Assembly: GCA_021787845.1 (NCBI GenBank)
Contig: JAJYLH010000002.1
Location: forward strand, 124,001-188,000
Reading direction: 5' to 3'
From: Myxococcales bacterium
GTDB taxonomy: Bacteria; Myxococcota; Myxococcia; Myxococcales; JAJYLH01
DNA length: 64,000 nt
Below, piece by piece: positions 51,878 through 61,024 of the stretch. A program made the position numbers and the translations under genes. How positions within the stretch are numbered: the first letter of the stretch is position 1; the number at the start of each line of letters is the position of its first letter. Under the pieces are notes generated by a model. That model had not been told where the DNA came from. It made no database searches and worked only from the letters and a program-made list of their open reading frames with translations.

Positions 51878-53125
51878 CTAGGACTTCTCCACCCCGGCCA
51901 TCTGGCCGATGCGGAAGATCACGAACTCGGCGGGCTTGACCGGGGCGAGGCCGATCTCGCACACCATCTGGCCGGCGTCGACCACCTCGGGGGGGTTGGT
52001 CTCCTCGTCGCACTTGACGAAGAACGCCTCCTCGGCGGTCTTCCCCATCAGCGCTCCCGAGTTGTAGATGCGCAAGAGGAAGGCGGTGATGTTGCGCTTG
52101 ACCCGCTTCCACAGGGTGAAGTCGTTCGGCTCGAACACCACCCACTGGGTGCCGATCTCGATCGACTGCTCGACCATCAGGAACAGCCGGCGGACGTTGA
52201 TGTAGCGCCAGGACGGGTCACTCGAGACGGTGCGGGCGCCCCACACCCGGATGCCGCGGTCACCCAGGTTGCGGATGCAGTTGATGCCGCGCGGGTTCAG
52301 GAAGTCCTGCTCCGGTTTCGAGATGCTGTAGCGCAACCCCAGGGCGCCGCGGACGATCTCGTTCGCCGGGGCCTTGTGCACCCCGCGCTCGGCGTCCGAG
52401 CGGGCGTAGATGCCGGCCATGTGGCCGCTGGGCGGGACGTAGATGTTCCCCTTCTCCGGGTCGTAGACCTGGATCCAGGGGAAGTAGTAGGCGCCGTACT
52501 GCGAGTCGCGCGGCTTGGGCAGCTTGTTGATGCCGTCCCGGGTCAGCTCCTCGGGCGCGTCGAGAATCGCGAACCGGTACTTCATGTTCTCGCAGTGCGA
52601 GAGCACCGCGTCCTGGATGGCGGGGTCCGTCTGGCCGGGCGCGCAGACCAGGCTGATCTCCGGGATGTCGTTGAACACGTTCAAGCCGGTGCGGCGGCCG
52701 GGGCCCTCATCCTTGCCGATGAACAACCCGGGGTTGACCTTCGCCGAGAGGGCGGGGAGCGCCGCCGGGGCGGGCGGGCCATCCTTCTTGCCCGGCTCCG
52801 GCTTCGCCGCCTTCTCCGGCTCCGCCTGCTTCTTCGCGAACTCCTCGGCGGTCATGGTCTTCTCCGCCACGTTGCAGATGAAGGCCTTGGTGCCGCCGTT
52901 GTTGAAGAAGCCGTAGACCGCGTGGGCCAGGTGGTTCGAGTGCTGGAAGTCCCCGAACAGCCGGGTGTACTGCGCCCAGTTGGTCACCAGGACCGGCTCG
53001 TTCGTCGGGCCCAGCATCGACTCGCCGATGAAGGCCGCGGTCGAAGTGCCGACCGCTTCGATCGGCTTGGAGCCGCGGTCGACTTCCTCGATGTAGACGC
53101 CCGGTGACAGATACGATGTCGCCAT
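51878..53125 (-). CDS. contractile sheath protein 1
   Basis: 415 residues. TSYLSPGVYIEEVDRGSKPI opens the protein; the C-terminal core ARTVSSDPSWRYINVRRLFL, QWVVFEPNDFTLWKRVKRNI and KCDEETNPPEVVDAGQMVCE is the sheath signature. Residues about 93-130 are a Lys/Ala/Pro/Glu-rich insert absent from sheath 2, placed after the N-terminal domain and probably surface-exposed. With the tube gene just downstream it is the main sheath of the particle. Confidence 0.96.
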   Translation of the reverse strand: MATSYLSPGVYIEEVDRGSKPIEAVGTSTAAFIGESMLGPTNEPVLVTNWAQYTRLFGDFQHSNHLAHAVYGFFNNGGTKAFICNVAEKTMTAEEFAKKQAEPEKAAKPEPGKKDGPPAPAALPALSAKVNPGLFIGKDEGPGRRTGLNVFNDIPEISLVCAPGQTDPAIQDAVLSHCENMKYRFAILDAPEELTRDGINKLPKPRDSQYGAYYFPWIQVYDPEKGNIYVPPSGHMAGIYARSDAERGVHKAPANEIVRGALGLRYSISKPEQDFLNPRGINCIRNLGDRGIRVWGARTVSSDPSWRYINVRRLFLMVEQSIEIGTQWVVFEPNDFTLWKRVKRNITAFLLRIYNSGALMGKTAEEAFFVKCDEETNPPEVVDAGQMVCEIGLAPVKPAEFVIFRIGQMAGVEKS

Positions 53126-53279
53126 TTCCTTTTCTCCTGGCGGGTGGAGAGCGCGCTAGGGAGGCGCTCTCGCGCGGAAGCTTGCCCGCCTTGTTGCCCG
53201 GCAATCCACGGCCGGGACTTGCCTCGCGGCTCTTGGGCCGCCGACCCCCATGGCCAGCGCCCGCCCGCGAAGATCGAAA

Positions 53280-53975
53280 TCAGCTCCTCCCCTTCGCCGC
53301 CCTCGCCGCCGGGCGCCCACCTTCGGGGCTCCCCCCGACCGAGAGCGCTTGCTGCTCGGCGTCGGCGCTCCGCCCCTCCGGCGGCCGCAGCTTGTCGAAC
53401 AGCTCGATGCTGCGCCTCTCCACCTTCCGGGTCCGGCGCAGCTCCCGATCCGGCAAGAGCGCCACCGCCACCCGATAGCCGGCGAGCGGATGGTGCGTCA
53501 CCCCGAGGCTGCGCAACAGGCCCCGCTTCTTCCCCGCGGTGAAGCGGACATCGAGGTCGATCGGGATTTCTCCCTCCGAGAGGCTGCGCCCGAGCTTGAG
53601 CTCCTCCTTGAGCACCGGCCGCTCGAAGAATGCCTTCATCGCGAGGCCCAGGTTCGCTTGCTCCTCGAGAGCGGTCTTGCCACTCGCCGCGACCGCCACC
53701 CGCACCACGAGGAACAACGGCCGGCCGTAGAGAATGGTGTAGGTCCCGGTTTCGTCGGTCACGTCGCGCTGGCGCTCGTCCTGGTCCTGGCTGATCTCCG
53801 GGTCGAGCTCGTGGTCGTAGAGGTAGACGGCGACCTGGCTCTTCCTCCCGGCGAAGAACGCCGGGTCCGGCGGCCCCAGCACCACCTCGAGGTCGACCTT
53901 CTGCGCCTTCGCCTCCAGACGCACGAGGTTCCCCAGGCTCTCGGCCAAGTCCCTGAAGACCTCGTGGTGCGCCAT
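53280..53975 (-). CDS. DUF4255 protein (Afp16/PVC16-like tail terminator)
   Basis: 231 residues from an ATG with GGAAGGAACAGG upstream. VLGPPDPAFFAGRKSQVAVY, LYDHELDPEISQDQDERQRD, GRPLFLVVRVAVAASGKTAL and HHPLAGYRVAVALLPDREL match DUF4255 proteins, which cap the sheath and tube in eCIS particles (Afp16). The C-terminal 45 residues are low-complexity. It precedes sheath 1 by 154 bases. Confidence 0.9.
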   Translation of the reverse strand: MAHHEVFRDLAESLGNLVRLEAKAQKVDLEVVLGPPDPAFFAGRKSQVAVYLYDHELDPEISQDQDERQRDVTDETGTYTILYGRPLFLVVRVAVAASGKTALEEQANLGLAMKAFFERPVLKEELKLGRSLSEGEIPIDLDVRFTAGKKRGLLRSLGVTHHPLAGYRVAVALLPDRELRRTRKVERRSIELFDKLRPPEGRSADAEQQALSVGGSPEGGRPAARAAKGRS

Positions 53976-54775
53976 CCTGTTCCTTCCGAGCGAACGGCTT
54001 TCGAACGCGCCGACCAGAAGACGCGCGGCAAACGGTCCGCGCGCCCGATTCCCGAGTGGGGGCGTATTCGAGCCCGGCCCGCGCCGGCCTGTCAAGCCTG
54101 GGGCCGCCGAGCACTGGATTTCGGGAGAAAGACCGCCTCGACCCGGCCCGTCGGCGGCGCTGGATCGAGCGCGATGCGACGAGGCCACGGCGCGCACCTC
54201 CTGCCGCCACGACCGGTCAGCCGGAGCGCTGCCGGTGGGCGAATCACCACGCACGACCCGACCCGGCACCCACCTTGAGTCGCCTTCAGCCTTTCGGGTG
54301 GTGTGCAGTAGCGCTACCGCTTGACACCGCGTCCCCCGGGAAGGAGCGCAGCCCGAGACCGCTCTCGTCCGCCGTGGACCGCACGAACGCCGACGTTCCG
54401 GAACCACGCGGCCGAAACCGAAAACGTCCCTCGTTTGCTTGTCGGGTCGACCGCATCTCGCTCGAATTCCCGACCGCTCGTCCTTCCAAGACGTCATGAG
54501 CCGATGGCTCAACATGTGCGATGAAAAGGGCGGCGGCGCCAGGCCGCCGGCCTGACGTCGGGCCAGCGTCCCGCCCCCACCTTCTTCACGGCAGCGAAGT
54601 CGAAGGGCTGGCGGTTTTGGGCGTCACCGCGCTCGTCCCTCGGCTGCGCGCGGGACGAGCCGCATTTCCCGCGTGGCCTGGCGCGGCGAACCCGACACGC
54701 AGCCGCCCCACGACCTCGGGCTCGTCAGGCCGACAGCAATGCTGCCGCCCGGTGGACAGGGCGCCCGAGCGGCGG
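53976..54775. other. 800-base gap splitting the injection-system locus
   Basis: No frame on either strand has a plausible start, composition or similarity. Part of it (54390-54500) is less GC-rich. A 10-base palindrome (GTAGCGCTAC, near 54306) is present. The gap separates the hub gene from the DUF4255-sheath-tube genes and is the likely place of their promoter; I see no convincing -35/-10 pair. Confidence 0.5.
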
Positions 54776-57700
54776 CTACGCGCCCTCGCCGCCGTCGGGC
54801 TTCGGCAGATCAGCGACAGCGCTGCCGCCACCCGAGCCCGCGTTCTGGTCGACGTTCGCCGCCTGCCGTGCCGTCCGCTCGATTTCGTCGACGTCGCCCG
54901 CCTTGATCCGGTCGACCCGCTCCTGTGCCTGCCGCGCCTCGGAGGTCGCCTCGTTCGCCTCGTTGAGCGCGTCGGGATGGGTGACGTCCGCCTTGAGCGC
55001 TTGCGCCTGGGCCTGGGCGCCGCGCGCCTGGCCGACGGTATCTCCGGTCGCCTCGGACACCGCCTGCCGCGGCGCGTTCTTCACGTCGCGCACCGCACCG
55101 GTGACTTCGCTCTGCCGGCCGCGCACGTCCGCCGCGTCCAACGCCTGACCCTTCGCCTCCTGGGTCAGGTCCTGCGGCGCGTTCTTCACCTCGCGCACCG
55201 CGCCCATCGCCCCGGCCTGCGCGCCACGAGCGTCGGTCCCGCCGAGTACCTGCCCCTGGGCGTCGGCCGCGAGGTGCTGAGGAGCGTTCTTGACATCCCG
55301 CATCGCTCCCGCTGCCTGGCTCTGCAGCCCTCGGGCATCGGTCCCGCCAAGCGCTTGCCCTTGCGCCTCCCGTACCGCGTTCTGGGGGGCGTTTTGCGCT
55401 TGGCGCACCGCCTGCCCCGCGTCCGATTGCAGCTCGCGCATCTCGCTGCCGCCCGCTGCCTTGGCGATGTCCTTGGGGCCGCGTTGCCCCGACGCGACCG
55501 CCCGCGCGACATTCCTCGCCGCGTCGGCCGCGTGCTCGCCCACCGCGCTCGAGAGCCCCGCCACTCCCAGCCCGGCGACGCCCGCAGCCGCCGCGCCTTC
55601 CGCCAGCGGGGTCGTGTTCGACCCGGAAGCCTCGCGCGCCTGAGAAACCGCCGAGCCCGCCTCGCCCGGCATCGCCCGCGCCGCCTGCGCCGCCTGCGCC
55701 CGAACCGCGACCGAGGCCTCCTTCGGCTTCGCCGCGGAAGCGATGGCGTCCGCCGGCATCCCCGTCGCCGCGGCGACCGCGGCGGTCGATTGAGCGGCGG
55801 CCATCGGGCCCTGCGACCCGCCGGGCAGGCCAGCCGGTGCCATCGCGGGCGCCTCGATCGGCAGATCGACGGGTTCCGCCGCCGGCGCTTGAATCGGCAG
55901 ATCGCCGGGAGACACCCCGCCCACCGCGACCGGCGCCTGAATCGGCAGATCGACCGGTCCCGCGCCCGGCGCTTGAATCGGCAGCTCGCCGAGGGACGCT
56001 CCGCCCGCCGCGACCGGCGCCTGAATCGGTAGATCGCCCTGGGCCTGGCCACCCGCCACTTGGGAAACCGATCCCGACAGCGGCTTGCCCGTCGGGTCCG
56101 CCAGAGGCAAGTCGCCCCCACCCGGCATCTCGGGAACGTTCCCGCTCTCCACCACCGCTCCCGCACCGCCGACTGCCTGCGCCACGGGAGCGCTCCCGCC
56201 CGGCGCGCCGACCGCCGTGGCCGCCGCTTGCGCCGCGCCGTCCGCCAGACCCGCGGAGGCTGCCGCCGCCGACGCACCACCATCGGTCAACCCGTCCCCG
56301 CTCGAGGTGGCTGCCGTCGCTCCCGCAGCGACTCCCGCCGCCGCCGCGACCCCGAGGCCGACCGCCACCCCAGCGACCGCCGCGTCGCCCGAAGCGGGCG
56401 GGGGCGGCGCGCTCGCCGCCGGTTGGGCCGGCATCGCCGGTGCCTCCACCGTGCTCCCCGCCGTTGGGGCCGACGAGCTCACGACCGGTCGTGCGACGCT
56501 CTCGGCCTGCCCGGGCGGCACCGCGGTCGAGACGTGAGCGGTTTGCGCCTCGCTCGCGCTCGCCGGGACCGCCGCGGGAGTCGCGCCCCCCGCCAACCCC
56601 GCTGCGGGGGACGGCACCGCTTCCGGGGTGGGTCGCGGCGCCGCGGCGACCGGGGCCGTCACCGGTGGCGGTTTCGCTCGAGGCTCGGCGGTCGGCGTCG
56701 CGCTCGGACGCTGAGCCGCCGACGCCGCGCCCGGCGCTGCCGCCGGGGGAGCCGCCGGTCGGCTCGCGGGCGGCTGCGCCGCCGGGCCAGCGCCGGGAGA
56801 GGAGGCGGCCGGCTGCGGACGAGAGCTGGGCGGCTGCGCTGCTGGAGAGGCGCCTCCGGCCGAGGTGGTCGACGGCGTCGGGCCGGAAGCCGCGCCGGAA
56901 GGCGCCGACGTCGGAGTGGCGCTCGGCGCGGTGCCCGACGCGGCCGGAGTCGAAGTCCCCGCCTCCGCCGAAGCCGGCGTCGCCTCCGCCGGAGTGCCGC
57001 TCGTCGCGGTCGGGGCCGTCGACGTGCCGGGGGCCCCAGGGGTAGCGCTGCCGCCCGCCGCGGTGCCGGTCGCCGCCGCGCTCGAAGCGCCTGCCCCTTG
57101 TTTTGCGTTCTCGCCCTGCTGCGCCGCTTCGCTCCCCTGTTGCGCTCCTGCTTCGTTCGCCTGGCTCGCGCCGGCGACGTCGTTCGCTTCGGCCTTCCCC
57201 ACCGCGCTCTTGAGCGTCGCGCACGCCTGCTGCGCGGTCTTCAACGCCGCCTTCGCGTCCGAGACCGCCGCCTCGAACTGGGAGAAGGCGTCCGAAAACT
57301 TCCCCTGAAGAGCGAGGTCGACGCCTTTCTTCGCGTGGTCCCACGCGCTTTCCACTTCGCCGACGATCTTCTTGCCGCTCTCGAGCAGGGTGTCGGCGAC
57401 CGACAGCCCCTTCTCGGCGATGCCGACCGCGGTGTCGGCAGCCTTGAAGGCGCTCTGGATCGCGTCCTTCACCTCCGGGCTCACCCCGAGCTGGTCGGCC
57501 GCCTTGAGCAGCGCGGTCTTCGCCGCGGCGAGCGAGGTCCGGGCCGAGGCGAGCTGGCCGACCGCCTCCCCGAGAAGGCCCTTCGCGACGTCCTTGGCCC
57601 CCGCGATGGCGTGGTCGACCGCTTCCTTCGCGCTCTCGACCGCCTCGACCGCGTTGTGCACGACCTTCTGCGCGTCCTCGAGCGTCTTCTGCGCCTTCTC

Positions 57701-58894
57701 GACCGCCTCCTTCGCGTGCTCGAAGGTCGCCTTCGCCTTGTCGGCGGCCTTCTTCACCGCGTTGACCGCGTCGGTCGCCGCCGAGAGCGTCGCGACCGCC
57801 GGGCTCTTCGCGCTCGCCGACTTCGAGGCCCCCGCGCCCTTCTCCATCGCGAACCGGCGGGCGCGAAACTCCGTCGCGTAGCCCGCGTCGGTGTAGAAGA
57901 GGTGGTCGCTCGCGACCACGTAGTACGGACCGTCCAGACGCTTCCCGGCCTTGTCGATTTCCACGATCGATCCGGCGCGAATCTTCGGGTCGCCGTCGAC
58001 CCGGCACTCGACCTGGACGAAGTCGCCCGCGCGCCAGTTGAAGTCCGCCTTGGCCAGCGACTCGAGCTCCTTGGTCGCGGTCAGGGTGGACAGAAGGTAC
58101 CGCTCGGCCTCCCCGAACCGCTCCTTCGCGAGCGACGAGCCCACCGTCTGGCCGCCCATCTTCGACGGCTCGTCGCCGGTCGTCGCGTGCGCCTGCAAGA
58201 GCTTCTTGTTGACCGGGTCCCACGCGACCACGTCGAGCTTCGGCGCCTGGTCGAAGGTGTTGATGCTGTGCGCGAGCCGTCCGATGTTCTCGCCCCACTT
58301 CAGGTGCGCTACCGCCTGGCTCGTCACCGCGGGCTTCTTGAAATAGAGCTTCTTCCCGCGGACTTGAACCTGGTAGCCGCACCTCTGCGCGCGCTCGAGC
58401 AGGAAGTCGAAGTCGGCGACGTTGTTCTGCAACACGAACGGGTGGAGCACGCCCGGGTCGTCGCAGTCGGCCGACAGGCCGTGCTCCTGCGCCACCTTCT
58501 TCACGATCTGCGCGTCGGTCTGGTTCAGGTAGGTCCTGGTCTTCGGCGCCCGGCTGAAGCGGTGCAGCCTATCGTAACCCTCGACGACCAGCCGCGCGGG
58601 CCCTTCGACGGCGAGGTCGACCTGCCAGGTCACCACCTCCGCCTTGACCACGCTCTCGAGCTTGCCGACGTAGCCGAGCTTGACCTCGACCTCCTTGCCC
58701 GGCTTGAGCTTGTTGCTCTTGGTCCAGACCCGGCCGACGTCGCTCAGGTGGAGCGCGAAGTGGCTCGGCCTCGTCAGGTCGTCCGAGACGCGAATGCCGA
58801 TGACGTTCGCGGCCAGCTCCAGCGGTGCCGGAGAGCCGTCGAGCAGCACCTGGAACGAGGGTGCGAGGACGTTGTACGCTGCATCGGGCGCCAC
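54776..58894 (-). CDS. gpD-like baseplate hub fused to a 1000-residue helical and repetitive tail
   Basis: 1372 residues from ATG with GGGAGGCGCC upstream. Residues 1-350 are a phage late-control gpD/gp27-like hub (LDGSPAPLELAANVIGIRV, RPSHFALHLSDVGRVW, FVLQNNVADFDFLLERAQRC, FNWRAGDFVQVECRVDGDPK). Residues 365-570 are Ala/Lys-rich helix, coiled-coil-like. Residues 570-945 are Ala/Pro/Gly/Ser-rich. Residues 950-1015 hold at least five copies of (D/E)LPI(Q/E)AP. Residues 1155-1275 hold four copies of a 34-residue unit with (V/L)xNAPQxxxxxAxGQ. No known eCIS hub is described with such a tail as far as I know. Tail role unknown: tape measure, cargo or external fibre. Confidence 0.9.
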   Translation of the reverse strand: MAPDAAYNVLAPSFQVLLDGSPAPLELAANVIGIRVSDDLTRPSHFALHLSDVGRVWTKSNKLKPGKEVEVKLGYVGKLESVVKAEVVTWQVDLAVEGPARLVVEGYDRLHRFSRAPKTRTYLNQTDAQIVKKVAQEHGLSADCDDPGVLHPFVLQNNVADFDFLLERAQRCGYQVQVRGKKLYFKKPAVTSQAVAHLKWGENIGRLAHSINTFDQAPKLDVVAWDPVNKKLLQAHATTGDEPSKMGGQTVGSSLAKERFGEAERYLLSTLTATKELESLAKADFNWRAGDFVQVECRVDGDPKIRAGSIVEIDKAGKRLDGPYYVVASDHLFYTDAGYATEFRARRFAMEKGAGASKSASAKSPAVATLSAATDAVNAVKKAADKAKATFEHAKEAVEKAQKTLEDAQKVVHNAVEAVESAKEAVDHAIAGAKDVAKGLLGEAVGQLASARTSLAAAKTALLKAADQLGVSPEVKDAIQSAFKAADTAVGIAEKGLSVADTLLESGKKIVGEVESAWDHAKKGVDLALQGKFSDAFSQFEAAVSDAKAALKTAQQACATLKSAVGKAEANDVAGASQANEAGAQQGSEAAQQGENAKQGAGASSAAATGTAAGGSATPGAPGTSTAPTATSGTPAEATPASAEAGTSTPAASGTAPSATPTSAPSGAASGPTPSTTSAGGASPAAQPPSSRPQPAASSPGAGPAAQPPASRPAAPPAAAPGAASAAQRPSATPTAEPRAKPPPVTAPVAAAPRPTPEAVPSPAAGLAGGATPAAVPASASEAQTAHVSTAVPPGQAESVARPVVSSSAPTAGSTVEAPAMPAQPAASAPPPPASGDAAVAGVAVGLGVAAAAGVAAGATAATSSGDGLTDGGASAAAASAGLADGAAQAAATAVGAPGGSAPVAQAVGGAGAVVESGNVPEMPGGGDLPLADPTGKPLSGSVSQVAGGQAQGDLPIQAPVAAGGASLGELPIQAPGAGPVDLPIQAPVAVGGVSPGDLPIQAPAAEPVDLPIEAPAMAPAGLPGGSQGPMAAAQSTAAVAAATGMPADAIASAAKPKEASVAVRAQAAQAARAMPGEAGSAVSQAREASGSNTTPLAEGAAAAGVAGLGVAGLSSAVGEHAADAARNVARAVASGQRGPKDIAKAAGGSEMRELQSDAGQAVRQAQNAPQNAVREAQGQALGGTDARGLQSQAAGAMRDVKNAPQHLAADAQGQVLGGTDARGAQAGAMGAVREVKNAPQDLTQEAKGQALDAADVRGRQSEVTGAVRDVKNAPRQAVSEATGDTVGQARGAQAQAQALKADVTHPDALNEANEATSEARQAQERVDRIKAGDVDEIERTARQAANVDQNAGSGGGSAVADLPKPDGGEGA

Positions 58895-59219
58895 GGCGCC
58901 TCCCGATTCTTCGGAAAAAAGGCCGGACGGGTCCGCCGGTCAGCAGCCCAAGCGGATGGCCGGGAGCCTGCAATCTGCCACTTTCCACTTCCGAGCGCAA
59001 GAGAGAACGGCGTTCACCGAAAAATGCGCGCTTCCCCCCGCATTTCCGCCGGGAGAGCGACGAACCCGTGCGGCCATCGGTTCCGCCTCCGTCGGTCGGC
59101 GCGCCAGCGGCGGCGCCGCCGAAGGTGGTCCCGGGAGACAGGACCGCCCCTCCCAACGGAAAGCAGGAGCGGATCCGCCCAGCGGGCTGAGTTTCGAACG
59201 CCGCCCGATAGAGGCGCGT
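58895..59219. other. 325-base region upstream of the hub gene
   Basis: Contains the hub leader (a T-run motif complement at 58915-58924, ribosome-binding site GGGAGGCG) and otherwise nothing I can name. The promoter of the hub gene should lie here; no gene is supported. Confidence 0.5.
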
Positions 59220-59915
59220 CTAGGGGTGCGACAGGGTGGCGGAGAAGACGTTCTGGTGAATCGCCGCCGGCTGCGACGCGAGCACCACGCCCGTGACGAC
59301 CGCCGCGACGACGACCGCGCTGCCCCCGAGGAACCACCACTGCTTGTAGATCGGCGCCGCCTCCCGTTCCGGCAGCGTGGTGGGGGGCTGCACCGCCGCC
59401 GGGGCCAACGGAGGCGGCGGGGGCGGCAACGACTCGACGGTGGGCGCTGTGACCTTCGGCGTGGGCGGGGGCGGCGGGGGCGGCGCCGGGGCTGGCGGAG
59501 GCGCGGGAGCGGGAGCCACCTCGGCCACGGGCTGAGGGGCAGGCCTCTCGGTCACCGTGATCTTGTGGGGGTGGTCTGGCGTGCCGTCGCGGGTGGGACC
59601 GTTGCCGTACTCGTCGTAGGCCTCGATCCAGTACTCGATGTCGGCGGTCGCCTCGATGCTGGCGGCGTAGATGTGGCCGCTCTTCTTGGTCATCGGGACC
59701 GAGCTGTAGGTGCTCGCGCCCGGATAGCGGAAGTACAGGGTGGGCGCGAAGATCTCGCTCTGGTCTTCCATGTCGGCGGAGATGGTGAGGGTCTCGCCGC
59801 GGTAGGCGTGGAGGACCGGCGTGTGCTTGATGAGCGGCGGCGTGGTGTCGTCCGCCCGCGCCGAAAGGGCGATGGCGAAGGACACCGCCACGAAAGCCAA
59901 GAGCGACCGACGCAT
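59220..59915 (-). CDS. exported Pro-rich membrane protein with Ig-like domain
   Basis: 231 residues. Signal peptide (LLAFVAVSFAIALSARA), then a domain of about 95 residues (YRGETLTISADMEDQSEIFA, then PTLYFRYPGASTYSSVPMTK and IEYWIEAYDEYGNGPTRDG), which resembles immunoglobulin-like domains of envelope proteins. A Pro/Ala linker (125-180) and one membrane helix (WWFLGGSAVVVAAVVTGVVL) follow. The type is common in Myxococcota. It lies just upstream (in transcription order) of the hub gene; a role in the injection system is only a possibility. Confidence 0.75.
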   Translation of the reverse strand: MRRSLLAFVAVSFAIALSARADDTTPPLIKHTPVLHAYRGETLTISADMEDQSEIFAPTLYFRYPGASTYSSVPMTKKSGHIYAASIEATADIEYWIEAYDEYGNGPTRDGTPDHPHKITVTERPAPQPVAEVAPAPAPPPAPAPPPPPPPTPKVTAPTVESLPPPPPPLAPAAVQPPTTLPEREAAPIYKQWWFLGGSAVVVAAVVTGVVLASQPAAIHQNVFSATLSHP

Positions 59916-60148
59916 GATTTCAGGCTCCCAACTGTGCGACCGCCGTTATAGAGACGCCGGGAAAGAAGTGTCAACCGCTGCGGCTCGATCCGACGAGCGA
60001 GGCCACACGCGCCCGCCCGGACCTCCGCCGTCGCCGATCCAACGTCCGAGCCACGGGCGCGATCCTTTCTGGCGACGCACCGGCGTTGCCCCTCCGCGGG
60101 TCCCTGCTAGATTGCCGGACCCGTTTCTTCGCGCGCGGAGCCGGTCGC

Positions 60149-61024
60149 ATGATCGAGTCGATTCGCAAGGTGGTCATCCCCGCCGCGGGGCTCGGAACGC
60201 GCTTTCTGCCGGCGACCAAGGCGGTGCCCAAGGAGCTGCTGCCGATCGTCGACACTCCGACCCTCCAGCTCATCGTCGAGGAGGCGGTGCGCGCGGGCCT
60301 TCGCGAGGTGGTCCTGGTCAACGGGAGGGGCAAGAGCGCTATCGAGGACCATTTCGACGTCGCTTACGAGCTCGAGGACATCCTTCTGAAGCGTGGCAAG
60401 TCCGAGCTGGCGCGCGAGGTGCGCGGCATCAGCGAGATGGCGGCGGTCGTCAGCATCCGGCAGAGAGAGCCGCTCGGGCTCGGCCACGCGGTGCTCTGCG
60501 CGCGCCCGGCGGTAGGCGACGAGCCTTTCGCGGTGATGCTGGGCGACGACCTCATCGACAGCGCGGAGCCGGGCATCGGCCAACTCGTGCGGGTCGCGCA
60601 GACGACCGGGAAGGCCGTGGTGGCGCTGGTCGAGGTTCCGGCCACCGAGACGCACCGGTACGGCGTCGCCGCGGGCCGTCGCTCCGGCGACCGGACATTC
60701 GACATCACTCACCTCGTCGAGAAGCCGAAGCCGGGAGCCGCGCCGTCGAACCTCGCCGTCTTCGGCCGCTACCTGCTGCCGCCCGACGTCTTCGACCTCC
60801 TCGCGCAGACCCGGCCTGGCGCGGGCGGCGAGATTCAGCTCACCGACGCGCTCGACCGGCTCGCCGCGCAGGGCCGCCTGGTCGGGTGCCTCATCGAAGG
60901 CGACCGCTTCGACGCGGGCGACCGGCTCGGCTACCTGAAGGCCAACGTCGCATGGGCTCTCAAGCGACCCGAGCTTCGCGATGGCCTGAAGGAGTATCTG
61001 AGGGCGGTGTTGGAGAGCGCATGA
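60149..61024 (+). CDS. galU: UTP-glucose-1-phosphate uridylyltransferase
   Basis: 291 residues from ATG (MIESIRKVVIPAAGLGTRFL). The signature GLGTRFLPATKAVPKELLPI is complete, with LGLGHAVLCA, MLGDDLID and VEKPKPG typical of GalU. It makes UDP-glucose for glycans. The next gene overlaps its stop (ATGA). Confidence 0.96.
   Translation: MIESIRKVVIPAAGLGTRFLPATKAVPKELLPIVDTPTLQLIVEEAVRAGLREVVLVNGRGKSAIEDHFDVAYELEDILLKRGKSELAREVRGISEMAAVVSIRQREPLGLGHAVLCARPAVGDEPFAVMLGDDLIDSAEPGIGQLVRVAQTTGKAVVALVEVPATETHRYGVAAGRRSGDRTFDITHLVEKPKPGAAPSNLAVFGRYLLPPDVFDLLAQTRPGAGGEIQLTDALDRLAAQGRLVGCLIEGDRFDAGDRLGYLKANVAWALKRPELRDGLKEYLRAVLESA

Noticed and set aside
54320-54345. TTGACA at 54320 as a -35 element of a plus-strand promoter
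   Set aside because: No -10 element at the right distance and no plus-strand gene follows.
54521-59296. Long plus-strand frames (503 and 1078 codons) opposite the hub gene
   Set aside because: Arg-rich composition throughout, no ribosome-binding site or domain; they mirror the hub's codon pattern.
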